Notes: generated from the sequence alone by a model not told the origin. 64,000 bases of DNA from JBFMCC01 sp037445635 (GCA_037445635.1 JBBIKC010000010.1:1-64000), one strand, 5' to 3'; positions 16,237 to 24,320 are shown, counted from the first letter of the stretch. A program made the numbers and translations.

Positions 16237-17679
16237 TCATTGCCCCTGTGCCCTTCTTTTTTCCAGCAGTGTTCTTATGCGTGCATGTCTCTCGCGCGTC
16301 AACGGATAGAACCAGGCCATCGTCACCGCGCTGAAAAGCAGGATCGCGCCGAAGGGTCCAATGAGGACGCGGATTGCCATCAATGCCGACTCGGGCTGCA
16401 TGAACTGGGTGGCGCCTTCCGGCGGGGTCTGATAGCCGAACCAGCCAAGGGTCTGCAGGCCGATGAAGATGGCCAGCGCACCGGTCAGTTTGCGGATGAA
16501 ATTCTTGACGCCGTAATAGATGCCCTCGGCGCGTCGGCGCGTGCGCAGTTCGTCCCATTCGATCACGTCGGGGAAGAGCGCGTCGGGAAGCAGGTGCGCG
16601 GACGAAACGCTGATGCCCGCCAGGAAACTCATGAACAGCACCAGGTTCACTTGCCCGGGTTGGATCGAGAAAATCACGAGTTGCACGATGGCCCAGAAGA
16701 TCATGCCGACCATGTAGGCCGTCTGTTTGCTGAACCGATTCGAGATCCACACCCAGACCGGCAGGACGGCGACCGCGGTGATGAGCAGAATCGCAAACAC
16801 CGCCGATTCGATGGGCAGACTTATACCGAAGACCGAAGCCTGCGCCAGCAAATTACCATGTGAAATCCAGTAAAGGAGATAGAACGGCAGGACCAGCGCC
16901 ACGAGGTCGAATGTGATCCAGTTGAGCATGTAAACGGCCGTCGCAAAACGGAAGGGAATGTTGGCCCAGGCGGTGCGCACCGTCTCGATGAAAGAGGCCT
17001 GATGCGTCTGCTCGGGAGTCAGTTGATGTTCGCGGACGACCGCAAAGATGAGTAGAAACGGAATGGCCGCCATCCCGCCGAAGATGGCCGCGGTGACAAG
17101 GTAGCCCTGCTGTTGAGTCCCGCCGCCCGCGATCACGCCGTCCACGATGGCGGGCGCGGCCACGGCAGTGACCAGCGAAATGGCGAGATTGAAGAACATG
17201 CGGAAGCCGGTCAGCGAGGTGCGCTCGTCGTAATCGGGAGTCAGTTCGGGGGTCAGCGCGGAGAACGGGACGGCCACCAGCGTCTCCATCGTGTCCGAAA
17301 TCATGAAAGCGATGGTGATGAAAATCGCCTTGGCGACCTGCCCGTCGAAGGGCGGGGCGAACCAGAGCAGAAGAAAACTCAGGCCATAGGGAATCGAGAA
17401 CCATAACAGGAACGGACGCCGCCTGCCCCAGCGCGTGCGCACGCGGTCGCTCAACATGCCCACTAACGGATCGTTGATCGCGTCCCAGACGATGCCGACC
17501 AGCGCGGCCACCGAGGCCAGGCGCGGATCCAGCCCGACCACGTCGGTGAGGAAGATGGCATAGAAGATCTGGCGCAGGGTTCCATATCCCGCCGTTCCCC
17601 AGTCGCCGGTGCCGTAAACCAGTTTTGTCCAGAACGAGAGATATTTCTTCTTCAAGGGTGTTTGCACGGTATCGGTCAT
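16237..17679 (-). CDS. GPH-type sugar:cation symporter (MFS), copy 2
   Basis: A 480-residue paralogue of the 14367-15809 symporter, same length and motifs: WDAINDPLVGMLSDRVRTRWGRRRPFLL, PDYDERTSLTGFRMFF and WDELRTRRRAEGIYYG. Twelve hydrophobic segments are visible. The differences are concentrated in the helices, which suggests a different substrate or partner. Its 3' end abuts a heptamer array. Confidence 0.88.
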   Translation of the reverse strand: MTDTVQTPLKKKYLSFWTKLVYGTGDWGTAGYGTLRQIFYAIFLTDVVGLDPRLASVAALVGIVWDAINDPLVGMLSDRVRTRWGRRRPFLLWFSIPYGLSFLLLWFAPPFDGQVAKAIFITIAFMISDTMETLVAVPFSALTPELTPDYDERTSLTGFRMFFNLAISLVTAVAAPAIVDGVIAGGGTQQQGYLVTAAIFGGMAAIPFLLIFAVVREHQLTPEQTHQASFIETVRTAWANIPFRFATAVYMLNWITFDLVALVLPFYLLYWISHGNLLAQASVFGISLPIESAVFAILLITAVAVLPVWVWISNRFSKQTAYMVGMIFWAIVQLVIFSIQPGQVNLVLFMSFLAGISVSSAHLLPDALFPDVIEWDELRTRRRAEGIYYGVKNFIRKLTGALAIFIGLQTLGWFGYQTPPEGATQFMQPESALMAIRVLIGPFGAILLFSAVTMAWFYPLTRERHARIRTLLEKRRAQGQ

Positions 17680-17732
17680 GGTTGCCTCGCTGTCAAGTCC
17701 AGGTGGTGTGTGTGCGTTTTCAGACCGGCCAC

Positions 17733-17753
17733 TGATTACTGAAAACTGATCAC
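17733..17753. repeat. Short heptamer array overlapping the second lyase stop
   Basis: TGATTAC, TGAAAAC and TGATCAC lie head to tail, the last running over the stop codon of the lyase gene. The unit is the same family as the arrays at 62737 and 63927. Confidence 0.6.
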
Positions 17754-19189
17754 TGGTTCGGGCGCGTCATCGAATCCAACAGGTCTAACACCAACTCCTT
17801 CAAATCCCCTCGATTGGGAAGCGTGCCAATCAGTCCGTACATCGGCGCCATGCGCCCGGGCAGGCCGTCCCCTCCGCCCAGCAAAGCGGACAACCTGCCC
17901 ATCAGACCGCTGACCCATGCCTCGGGCAGGATGCGCGTCAGCCCGTTCGCGGCGCGGACGAGGAGGCTGGTCGCCGTTTTCCGAAGTGAGGGCCTGCGGA
18001 CGGTCTCCGCGCACGCGGCCAGGTCGCGCAGGAACTCTCCCGCCGCCTGCGCGTGGACGAAGTTGACCGTCATGTGCAGGCTGGGCGGAAAGTGCTGACG
18101 GTCGAGGTGCCAGCCGCGCAGGGAAAGTTCGTCGGCGACCTCGTACACGTCCAGCGAATCGGAGGCAATCGCGAAGACGCTCATCTCCGGGTCGGATAAA
18201 ACCTTCAAGCCGGGGATGGCGTTCACGCCCTCCTGCATGGCTTTCGCGGTCCGCATTACGACATCTGTGATTCGCAGATAGCCCTCTTCGCCCAGATAAT
18301 TCAAAAGCGCCCACGCGGCCGCGATCGGTCCCGCGGGACGCGTGCCGGCCAGCGTCGGCGAAGGGTAGATTCCGCCCGGCCAGTCGGTGGAGACGAACAT
18401 CTGATGGCGGCGCAGTTCGGGGGTCCGATACAGAACGACCGACGCGCCCTTCGCGGCGTAACCATACTTGTGCAGGTCGGCCGAGATGGAAGTCACGCCC
18501 GGCACGGAGAAATCGAAATCGGGGACAGGGTAGCCAAGCCGCTTCACGAAAGGGAGCATGAATCCGCCCACGCACGCGTCGGTGTGGAAGAGAAGTCCGC
18601 GCTCGGCCGCAATGGCCGCCAACTCGCGAATCGGATCCGCCACGCCGTGCGGATAGGAGGGCGCAGAGCCGATCATCAAAATCGTATTCGGCGTGAGTGC
18701 GGCGCGCATGGCGTCCACGTCGGCGCGGAAATCGGCGCGCACGGGAACGCGTATGGTTTTCAAACCGAAATAATGCGCGGCTTTTTCGAGGGCGGGGTGC
18801 GCGGTGACCGGCATGACGATTTCGGGCGCATGGATTTCAGGACGATGGGCACGCGCCCAATCGCGCGCCGACTTGACCGCGCACAGCAGGCTCTCGGTCC
18901 CGCCGGAGGTGACGTTGCCCGCCGTCTGCGAATCGCCGCCCAGCAGGGAGGCGGTCATCGCCACGATCTCGGTCTCGAATTTTCGCAGGCTGGGAAAGGC
19001 GGTCGGGTTCAGTCCGTTCTCGGAGAAAAAGAGATTCGACGCGTCTTTCAAGAGATCGTCAATCTCGTCCGATATGTGATAGACCAATCCGAAGATGCGG
19101 CCGTTGTGCCATTGCACGTCGCGGTCGCGCGCCGCGCGCATGGCGGCAAGGACTTCGTCCCTCGGTTGTCCATGTTTGGGAAATGACAT
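17750..19189 (-). CDS. Group II PLP-dependent decarboxylase/sphingosine-1-phosphate-lyase-like enzyme (copy 2)
   Basis: A 479-residue paralogue of the 10880 gene. PLP-binding loop NVTSGGTESLLCAVK, ring-stacking/Asp motif FHTDACVGGFMLPFVK, Schiff-base Lys in ISADLHKYGYAAKGASVVLYR. A C-terminal insertion (about 395-440, SLRKTATSLLVRAANGLTRIL) is not present in copy 1. ATG 19189 (MSFPKHGQPRDEVL) fits homologous starts; a GTG at 19234 would add 15 residues (MPQPNSPEEGTPVSV) that are encoded by one arm of a 28-bp repeat, so I do not trust it. Substrate unknown. Confidence 0.83.
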   Translation of the reverse strand: MSFPKHGQPRDEVLAAMRAARDRDVQWHNGRIFGLVYHISDEIDDLLKDASNLFFSENGLNPTAFPSLRKFETEIVAMTASLLGGDSQTAGNVTSGGTESLLCAVKSARDWARAHRPEIHAPEIVMPVTAHPALEKAAHYFGLKTIRVPVRADFRADVDAMRAALTPNTILMIGSAPSYPHGVADPIRELAAIAAERGLLFHTDACVGGFMLPFVKRLGYPVPDFDFSVPGVTSISADLHKYGYAAKGASVVLYRTPELRRHQMFVSTDWPGGIYPSPTLAGTRPAGPIAAAWALLNYLGEEGYLRITDVVMRTAKAMQEGVNAIPGLKVLSDPEMSVFAIASDSLDVYEVADELSLRGWHLDRQHFPPSLHMTVNFVHAQAAGEFLRDLAACAETVRRPSLRKTATSLLVRAANGLTRILPEAWVSGLMGRLSALLGGGDGLPGRMAPMYGLIGTLPNRGDLKELVLDLLDSMTRPNQ

Positions 19190-19217
19190 GACAGACACAG
19201 GCGTGCCCTCCTCTGGC
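19190..19217. repeat. 28-bp direct repeat, left copy
   Basis: Identical to 19874-19901. The two copies bracket 656 bp with a nucleotidyltransferase pair; see the right copy. Confidence 0.9.
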
Positions 19218-19250
19218 GAGTTGGGTTGTGGCACAATTCAGCGACAAGGT

Positions 19251-19697
19251 TTATGGCAATCGTTCAAGGTCTGCGAGGTCTTTTGCCCGCCCGCTCGCCT
19301 TTTTGTTTCTCTTGAGATGCTCCAGATCAATCAGGTTGACTTCCACACCATCCAGTTCATCCACCACACGCGCCCGATAGCACTCGTCGAAATCCACGCC
19401 CGAAATGAAAGTGGCGATTTCGAGTCTCAGGGGCGGGACGCCCATGCGAACGATTTGCTTTTCCTTCAAAAAAAGTTCTGGTTTGAGTTCGGGGAGATCA
19501 AATCCAAAGGCTCTCAAAACAGCAACGAGCCTTTCCGCGTTTTCAGGATGTACGGCGATCCAGATGTCCATATCGTCCGTCGCGCGCGCATAACCGTGGT
19601 AGCCGACCGCATATCCCCCGATCACCAAATAGCGGACATCATGGTCCTTGAGCAATCTCAAGAACTCTTTGAAGTCGGGCGGTAGCGCGAGATCCAT
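19251..19697 (-). CDS. Nucleotidyltransferase (AbiEii/DUF6036-like)
   Basis: A 148-residue minimal nucleotidyltransferase. The catalytic region reads VIGGYAVGYHGYARATDDMDIWI (about 23-45), with the GG, HG, R-T-D and D-x-D pattern of the AbiEii/MNT class. The RLEIATFISGV segment carries a third acidic residue. Relatives act as toxins that modify tRNA or as antitoxin-like enzymes in two-gene modules. ATG 19697 (MDLALPPDF) is preferred; the longer frame to 19790 merely reads through the partner gene. It overlaps that partner by 59 nt. Confidence 0.8.
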   Translation of the reverse strand: MDLALPPDFKEFLRLLKDHDVRYLVIGGYAVGYHGYARATDDMDIWIAVHPENAERLVAVLRAFGFDLPELKPELFLKEKQIVRMGVPPLRLEIATFISGVDFDECYRARVVDELDGVEVNLIDLEHLKRNKKASGRAKDLADLERLP

Positions 19698-19848
19698 AAT
19701 TGATTCTCCGCAAAAGCTCCATAAATTGCAGGCGTTCACGCGGGGTCCTGGAAATCCAGTATTCCCTGTCCTCCCGTTCGGATTCTTCAAAGGACGTTAC
19801 AACCGAAAAGGCGGTTCGGTCTATTTTGGGAAATTCTATTTTGTCCAT
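19639..19848 (-). CDS. Small partner protein of the nucleotidyltransferase
   Basis: A 69-residue protein with the pattern RTAFSVVTSFEESEREDREYW, TPRERLQFMELLRRINYG and C-terminal RLQRVLEIAQ. I recognise this as the small protein that usually precedes AbiEii-like nucleotidyltransferase genes; it lacks an assigned function. TATACT lies 6 nt before its ATG, so the pair appears to be expressed from a leaderless promoter. Confidence 0.7.
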   Translation of the reverse strand: MDKIEFPKIDRTAFSVVTSFEESEREDREYWISRTPRERLQFMELLRRINYGSRATARLQRVLEIAQGP

Positions 19849-19873
19849 GTGTCAAGTATAGCATACGCGGCAA

Positions 19874-19901
19874 GACAGACACAGGCGTGCCCTCCTCTGG
19901 C
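19874..19901. repeat. 28-bp direct repeat, right copy
   Basis: Perfect 28-bp match to 19190-19217, 684 bp apart. It begins GACAGACACAGG and ends CCTCTGGC. The left copy holds the 5' end of the second lyase gene; the right copy retains what was probably its original upstream context. Confidence 0.9.
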
Positions 19902-19980
19902 AGTTCAAGTTTAGCATGATTGCAGGATAAAGTGGCAATTTCTGTAACTACAGAATTGATTCTGACCAGTCAGAACCATC

Positions 19981-20064
19981 CGTCATTGCGAGCGTATTTC
20001 GCGAAGCAATCTCATGTTTCAGGGAGATTGCTTCGTCGGGAAGAACGCCCTCCTCGCAATGACG
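19981..20064. repeat. Palindromic intergenic repeat (CGTCATTGCGAG type)
   Basis: CGTCATTGCGAG (19981-19992) pairs perfectly with CTCGCAATGACG (20053-20064), and GCGAAGCAATCTC pairs with GAGATTGCTTCG inside. A degenerate relative lies at 31426-31526. This repeat type recurs widely in unrelated bacterial genomes. Confidence 0.85.
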
Positions 20065-20084
20065 ATGATATCGAAATTTCCAGA

Positions 20085-20090
20085 TAAAAT
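20085..20090 (+). promoter_or_regulatory. -10 box (TAAAAT), leaderless promoter of the YprB-like gene
   Basis: TAAAAT ends 6 nt before the ATG at 20097; there is no Shine-Dalgarno sequence. Confidence 0.5.
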
Positions 20091-20096
20091 ACCCCC

Positions 20097-21359
20097 ATGT
20101 CTTCCCTCGCAGACAAACTCAAGTCGCTCGGCGTCAAAGTGGGAACGGCCGATATTCCCCCCTCTGTCCCCCCAACAGGGGGGATGAAAGGGGGGGCTGG
20201 TCGAGTCCCTATTCACGCAGTCGTCCCCGGCGACTTTCGCCAGACCGCGCGCGGCGAGGCTTTCGTCTCCGAGCAGACCTTCGACGCGGACTACCGCCAC
20301 GGCAACCAGCCATTAACCATCCTCCATCCTCTCGACGCAATTTCATCTTGGGCGCGCGATCCTCTTCTTTCCTCTCTCCCTCTTTCCTCTTTCGCCTTTC
20401 TCGACACAGAAACCTCCGGCCTCTCCGGCGGCACCGGGACGTACGCCTTCCTCGTCGGTGTGGGGCGCTTCGAGGGCGGGACCTTCCGCACCGCGCAGTT
20501 CTTCATGCGCGACCCGTCCGAGGAGCCGGCCATGCTCGAGGCATTGCTGGACGTTCTCGCGCCCGCGCGGGCGCTGGTCACGTTCAACGGCAAGGCTTTC
20601 GACGCGCCGTTGCTCAGGACGCGTTACGCGCTCCACTCCATTCCTTGCGCATTTGCTGATTTCGCTCATTTGGATCTGCTCCCCCTCGCCCGCCGCCTGT
20701 GGCGCGACCGCCTGCCCTCGCGTGCCTTGAAGTATCTCGAAGAGAATATTTTGGAAGCGCCGCGCACCACCGAAGAAGTGCCCGGCTATGAAATTCCTTA
20801 TTTGTACTTCGACTACCTCCGCACCGGCGACGCCAGTCCGCTCAAAGGCGTGTTCTATCACAACGCCATGGACGTGGTCGCCATGGCCGCGCTGCTCAGC
20901 CGCGTCGCGTCCATGCTCCACGATCCATTCAACGGGAACGTGCAACACGGACTCGACTTCATCGCCCTCGGCAAACTCTACGAAGACCTCAACCAATGGG
21001 ATCTGGCGGCGCGCCTCTTCGAGCATGGACTCACGCTCGATTTGACGGAGGCCGATTTCGGGTCCGCGCTGGAGCGGCTCTCCATCCTGCAAAAACGCCG
21101 CGGCGACCGCGACGAGGCGGTGCGTCTCTGGGAACAGGCCGCCGCGCAGGGACACGTCTATGCCCACGTGGAACTTGCCAAGCATTTCGAGCATCGCCTG
21201 CGCGATTACAAAACCGCGTTGAAGTGGACGCGCCAGGCCGAGAGACTGGTCAAGACCGCCGAACTGCCCGCGTACATGAAAAAACATTGGATGGCCGATC
21301 TCGAAAAACGCGCCTCGCGATTGAAAAGCAAAAAAGAAACGCGGGGACGCGACAAATAA
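20097..21359 (+). CDS. YprB-like ribonuclease-H-fold exonuclease with TPR tail
   Basis: A 420-residue protein with a DEDD-type 3'-5' exonuclease core: FLDTETSGLSGGTGTYAF (motif I), VTFNGKAFDAPLL (motif II) and YHNAMDVVAMAALL (motif III, His/Asp). After residue 285 it has TPR-like helical pairs (ALGKLYEDLNQWDLAARLFEHGL and following). YprB proteins are common in Gram-positives and Chloroflexota; the nucleic-acid substrate is unproven. The N-terminal 40 residues include a GC-rich inverted repeat of C6/G6 runs at 20157-20195, which looks like intergenic repeat now read as protein. Confidence 0.82.
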   Translation: MSSLADKLKSLGVKVGTADIPPSVPPTGGMKGGAGRVPIHAVVPGDFRQTARGEAFVSEQTFDADYRHGNQPLTILHPLDAISSWARDPLLSSLPLSSFAFLDTETSGLSGGTGTYAFLVGVGRFEGGTFRTAQFFMRDPSEEPAMLEALLDVLAPARALVTFNGKAFDAPLLRTRYALHSIPCAFADFAHLDLLPLARRLWRDRLPSRALKYLEENILEAPRTTEEVPGYEIPYLYFDYLRTGDASPLKGVFYHNAMDVVAMAALLSRVASMLHDPFNGNVQHGLDFIALGKLYEDLNQWDLAARLFEHGLTLDLTEADFGSALERLSILQKRRGDRDEAVRLWEQAAAQGHVYAHVELAKHFEHRLRDYKTALKWTRQAERLVKTAELPAYMKKHWMADLEKRASRLKSKKETRGRDK

Positions 21360-21402
21360 TTGCGATTACAATAGCTCCTGTATGACACCGAAAGGACAAC
21401 AC

Positions 21403-22662
21403 ATGACCACCAAATTCGAGAAATCCCTGCAAAAATACGCCGAACTGGCCGTGCGCGTCGGCCTCAACCTGCGCGCCGGTCAGCGATTGCTCATCCGCGG
21501 TCCCATGGGATACGGCGTCCCGCTCAGCCTCAGGCCGCTGGTGCATGATCTTGTCGAAGCGGCCTACAAGGCCGGCGCCCGCTTCGTGGACGTGATGTGG
21601 GGCGACGATGAACTCGAACTGCTTCGTTACAAATACGCCCCGCGCGATTCGTTCGACGAGTTCCCGCTTTGGAGAGGGACGGGACCCGCCGAGTATTGCC
21701 GACGCGGCGACGCCATCCTGACCATCTCCGCCACCAACCCGGACCTCCTGGCCGGCCAGGACCCCGAACTGGTCGCCGCCTCCACCAAGGCCGCCTACAA
21801 GGGCATCAAGGAACTGCTGGATTCCACCAGCCGCAACGACGTCAACTGGTGTGTGATCGCCGGCGCCCGCGCTGACTGGGCCTCCAAGATCTTCCCGAAA
21901 CTTTCGCCCGAAAAGGCCGAAGCCAAATTGTGGGACGCCATCTTCCGCATGTGCCGCGTCGACCGCGACGACCCGCTCGCGGCCTGGCAGGAACACGTGC
22001 GCGACCTGACCTCGCGCAGTAAATACCTCAACGGCAGGCAATACACCGCACTGAAATACACCGCGCCCGGCACCGACCTGACCATCGGCCTGCCGAAGGG
22101 TCACCTCTGGCTGGCGGCGCGCGCCCTGGCACACAACGGCGTGGAGTTCACCGCCAACCTGCCCACCGAAGAGGTCTTCACCCTGCCCGACCTGCGCCGC
22201 GCCGACGGCATGGTCACTGCGACCAAACCGCTCAACCATGCCGGCGTCCTCATCGAAGATTTCAGCGTGAGGTTCAAAGACGGCCGCGCGGTGGAGGTCA
22301 AGGCGAAGAAAGGTGAAACGACCCTCAAAAAGATGATCGAGACCGACGAGGGCGCGGCGCGTCTCGGCGAAGTGGCGCTCGTGCCGAACAGTTCGCCCAT
22401 CTCGCAATCGGGTCTGATGTTCTACAACACGCTCTTCGACGAAAACGCATCCTGTCATATCGCTCTCGGCAAAGCCTACAAGTTCACATTGCAGGGCGGC
22501 ACCGAACTGAGCGACGAGGAATTCGCGGCGCGCGGCGGCAACGGCAGTCTCATCCACGTGGACTTCATGATCGGCTCCGGCGACATGAATATTGACGGCA
22601 TCACCGAAAGCGGGCAGGCCGAACCCATCATGCGCAAGGGCGAGTGGGCTTTCAAAGTTTGA
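21403..22662 (+). CDS. M29-family aminopeptidase
   Basis: A 419-residue thermophilic-type (AmpS/AP-T/PepS) metallo-aminopeptidase. The N-terminal Rossmann-like half carries NLRAGQRLLIRGP and GARFVDVMWGDDELEL. The dinuclear metal ligands lie in the C-terminal half: NLPTEEVFTLPDL (Glu), RLGEVALVP (Glu), DENASCHIALG (His) and LIHVDFMIGS (His/Asp). It trims N-terminal residues from peptides in the cytoplasm. ATG 21403 has AAGGA upstream and a TACAAT -10 box (21367-21372) 30 nt away; ATG 21382 is possible. Confidence 0.92.
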   Translation: MTTKFEKSLQKYAELAVRVGLNLRAGQRLLIRGPMGYGVPLSLRPLVHDLVEAAYKAGARFVDVMWGDDELELLRYKYAPRDSFDEFPLWRGTGPAEYCRRGDAILTISATNPDLLAGQDPELVAASTKAAYKGIKELLDSTSRNDVNWCVIAGARADWASKIFPKLSPEKAEAKLWDAIFRMCRVDRDDPLAAWQEHVRDLTSRSKYLNGRQYTALKYTAPGTDLTIGLPKGHLWLAARALAHNGVEFTANLPTEEVFTLPDLRRADGMVTATKPLNHAGVLIEDFSVRFKDGRAVEVKAKKGETTLKKMIETDEGAARLGEVALVPNSSPISQSGLMFYNTLFDENASCHIALGKAYKFTLQGGTELSDEEFAARGGNGSLIHVDFMIGSGDMNIDGITESGQAEPIMRKGEWAFKV

Positions 22663-22671
22663 GAGGTCATC

Positions 22672-23121
22672 ATGCCAAGAAGAACGCACCGCCGCCATCG
22701 CTCCACATCGCTGAGCGATACGCTTCGCCGTCCGATCGTCCAGATCGGCCTGCTCATCATCGTCGCCCTGCTGATCTACCTCATCGCGCTGACCGGGAAC
22801 GCGAAGACCGGTCTGCCCGCCCAGATCAGCGTGGACGAGGCCTACTCGATGTATCAGAACGGCGCATTCGTGCTGGACGTCCGCACCGTCGAGGAATGGA
22901 ACGAATACCACGCGCCGAACACGACCCTCATCCCGCTCGACCAACTCGCCTCGCGCGTCGACGAGGTGCCGCGCGACCGTCAAATCGTCGTGGTCTGCCG
23001 TTCGGGGAATCGCAGTCAGCAGGGACGCGATATCCTGCTGGCTGCGGGCTTTACCCAGGTCACAAGCATGACCGGCGGCTTGAACGAATGGCGTGAGCGC
23101 GGCTATCCCATCGAACCGTAG
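22672..23121 (+). CDS. Membrane-anchored rhodanese-like protein
   Basis: One N-terminal helix (IVQIGLLIIVALLIYLIAL, about 21-39) followed by a single rhodanese domain with active-site loop VVVCRSGNRSQQG (catalytic Cys) and the closing GGLNEWRERGYPI. The domain should face outside the membrane, with sulfur-transfer or thiol-redox activity. It follows the aminopeptidase by 9 nt, with GAGAGG upstream, so the two form one operon. Confidence 0.88.
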   Translation: MPRRTHRRHRSTSLSDTLRRPIVQIGLLIIVALLIYLIALTGNAKTGLPAQISVDEAYSMYQNGAFVLDVRTVEEWNEYHAPNTTLIPLDQLASRVDEVPRDRQIVVVCRSGNRSQQGRDILLAAGFTQVTSMTGGLNEWRERGYPIEP

Positions 23122-23160
23122 CGCGTCGTTCAGGTATAATTCGGCCCGAGGAGCATGCAT

Positions 23161-23565
23161 ATGGACATCACTACTTCGCAACATCAGGGCAAGGTTCCGG
23201 TCACCGTCCTGCACTTGAACGGGAAACTGGACTCCAATAGTTTTCAATCGTTGATCGCGGAGGCGCAAAAGGCATACAATTCCGGCGCGCGTCACCTCGT
23301 GTTGGACATGACCAATATGTCCTACATCAGCAGCGCCGGGCTGGCCGCCCTGCACAGCATCAGCCTCATCTATCAGGGAAAGGACGCGCCCGATTTGAAC
23401 GCCGGCTGGCAGGTCTTCAAAGGCATGGACTTCAACCGCGAGAAACAGACGCAGGTTAAACTGGCAGGGATGTGGCCCGAAGTCCAGAGCGTGCTCGAGG
23501 TGGTCGGCTTCACTCTTTTATTCGAGACCTATACAGGCGTGGACGCCGCACTCGCCTCCTTCTAA
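23161..23565 (+). CDS. STAS-domain protein (anti-sigma-factor antagonist type)
   Basis: A 134-residue STAS domain: VTVLHLNGKLDSNSFQSL, then LVLDMTNMSYISSAGLAALHSI, where Ser in YISSAGL is the usual phosphorylated residue. The C-terminal half carries a 20-residue loop (QGKDAPDLNAGWQVFKGMDF) absent from classic SpoIIAA. ATG 23161 has GAGGAG 7 nt upstream; TATAAT at 23135-23140 supplies a promoter. Its cognate anti-sigma factor is not in the window. Confidence 0.85.
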   Translation: MDITTSQHQGKVPVTVLHLNGKLDSNSFQSLIAEAQKAYNSGARHLVLDMTNMSYISSAGLAALHSISLIYQGKDAPDLNAGWQVFKGMDFNREKQTQVKLAGMWPEVQSVLEVVGFTLLFETYTGVDAALASF

Positions 23566-23590
23566 CGGGCAGGGTCCGTAAAGATAGCCG

Positions 23591-23625
23591 AAAGACCGTC
23601 AGCGCCGACGGTCTTTCTTTATTTT
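23591..23625 (+). terminator. Intrinsic terminator after the STAS gene
   Basis: AAAGACCGTC (23591-23600) pairs with GACGGTCTTT (23607-23616) and is followed by CTTTATTTT. Confidence 0.9.
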
Positions 23626-23627
23626 CC

Positions 23628-23656
23628 TTGACAATTTTTCCCGATCTCCTTATAAT
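23628..23656 (+). promoter_or_regulatory. Consensus sigma-70 promoter of the metal-uptake operon
   Basis: TTGACA (23628-23633), a 17-nt spacer and TATAAT (23651-23656): a perfect consensus. The Fur-type operator begins on the last base of the -10 box. Confidence 0.9.
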
Positions 23657-23672
23657 TGAAAATGATTTTCAA
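23656..23672. promoter_or_regulatory. Fur/Zur-type operator
   Basis: TTGAAAATGATTTTCAA is a perfect 8-1-8 palindrome of the Fur-family box type. It overlaps the -10 box and the predicted start site, so metal-loaded regulator would block transcription of its own gene and of the transporter genes behind it. Confidence 0.85.
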
Positions 23673-23683
23673 TAAGATTTTCG

Positions 23684-24121
23684 ATGTCCACAACCGGCTC
23701 CCCAACCCTCAGTGACGAATGGCTGGCCACCCTGCAGGAAGGCGGCTACCGCCTGACCGCGCCGCGCCGCGTCATCGTCGAGATCATGGCCTCCTGCGAG
23801 CGCGCCCTCAGTCCGCTCGCTCTCTTCGACCTGGGCCGCAAAATCCAGCCGCGGCTGGGACTGGTGACGGTCTACCGCACGCTCGAAAAGATGGAAGAAC
23901 TTGGCCTGATCCAGCGCGTACACCAGGCGGACGGCTGTCACATGTACCTGCGCGCCGCCCGCGGTCATCAACATTTACTGTTGTGTGAAAACTGCGGAAA
24001 GGCCGTGCTGTTCGACGGCGACGAAATGACCGCGTTTTTCGGGTCCGTGGCGAGGAAGACCGGCTTTACCATCAAGGATCACTGGCTTCAACTCTTCGGT
24101 CTGTGCGAAGCCTGTAAATAG
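23684..24121 (+). CDS. Fur-family metal-dependent repressor (probably Zur)
   Basis: A 145-residue Fur-family protein. The winged helix is YRLTAPRRVIVEIMASCE to LVTVYRTLEKMEELGLIQRVH. Then GHQHLLLCENCGKAVLF gives the regulatory metal site with the first CxxC, and LFGLCEACK at the C terminus the second CxxC of the structural zinc. Because the linked transporter has a His-rich loop in its binding protein, zinc is the likeliest signal (Zur), but Mn or Fe cannot be excluded. A perfect operator and a consensus promoter lie 12-56 nt upstream. Confidence 0.9.
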   Translation: MSTTGSPTLSDEWLATLQEGGYRLTAPRRVIVEIMASCERALSPLALFDLGRKIQPRLGLVTVYRTLEKMEELGLIQRVHQADGCHMYLRAARGHQHLLLCENCGKAVLFDGDEMTAFFGSVARKTGFTIKDHWLQLFGLCEACK

Positions 24122-24137
24122 CCAAAGGAGAAATCTC

Positions 24138-24314
24138 ATGTGCATGTTCTGCGCCGCCATTCCAGCGGCCGCCGCGGTCGGTGCCAAACTCAACGCCGAC
24201 CAAAACCGCAAGGCAGAGTCCCGCCGTCTGCCGATCTCGAAACTCACCGCGCTGGCTGTCACTCTGCTACTCATCGCCTCGATTACGTATCATACTTTGA
24301 CCTACAGACCATAA
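24138..24314 (+). CDS. Small single-span membrane protein in the metal-uptake operon
   Basis: A 58-residue open frame (ATG 24138, TAA 24312) with AAAGGAG 8 nt upstream sits between the repressor and the HEAT-repeat gene. It begins MCMFCAAIPAAAAVGAKL (Cys-x2-Cys), has a basic patch (NRKAESRRLPISK) and one hydrophobic helix (LTALAVTLLLIASITYHTL). The operon position suggests a link to metal handling, and the CxxC could bind metal, but I recognise no family. Confidence 0.65.
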   Translation: MCMFCAAIPAAAAVGAKLNADQNRKAESRRLPISKLTALAVTLLLIASITYHTLTYRP

Positions 24315-24320
24315 CCGAAT

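Noticed and set aside
21250..23355. A 701-codon minus-strand frame
   Set aside because: It covers the opposite strand of the M29 aminopeptidase, rhodanese and STAS genes; no recognisable domain.
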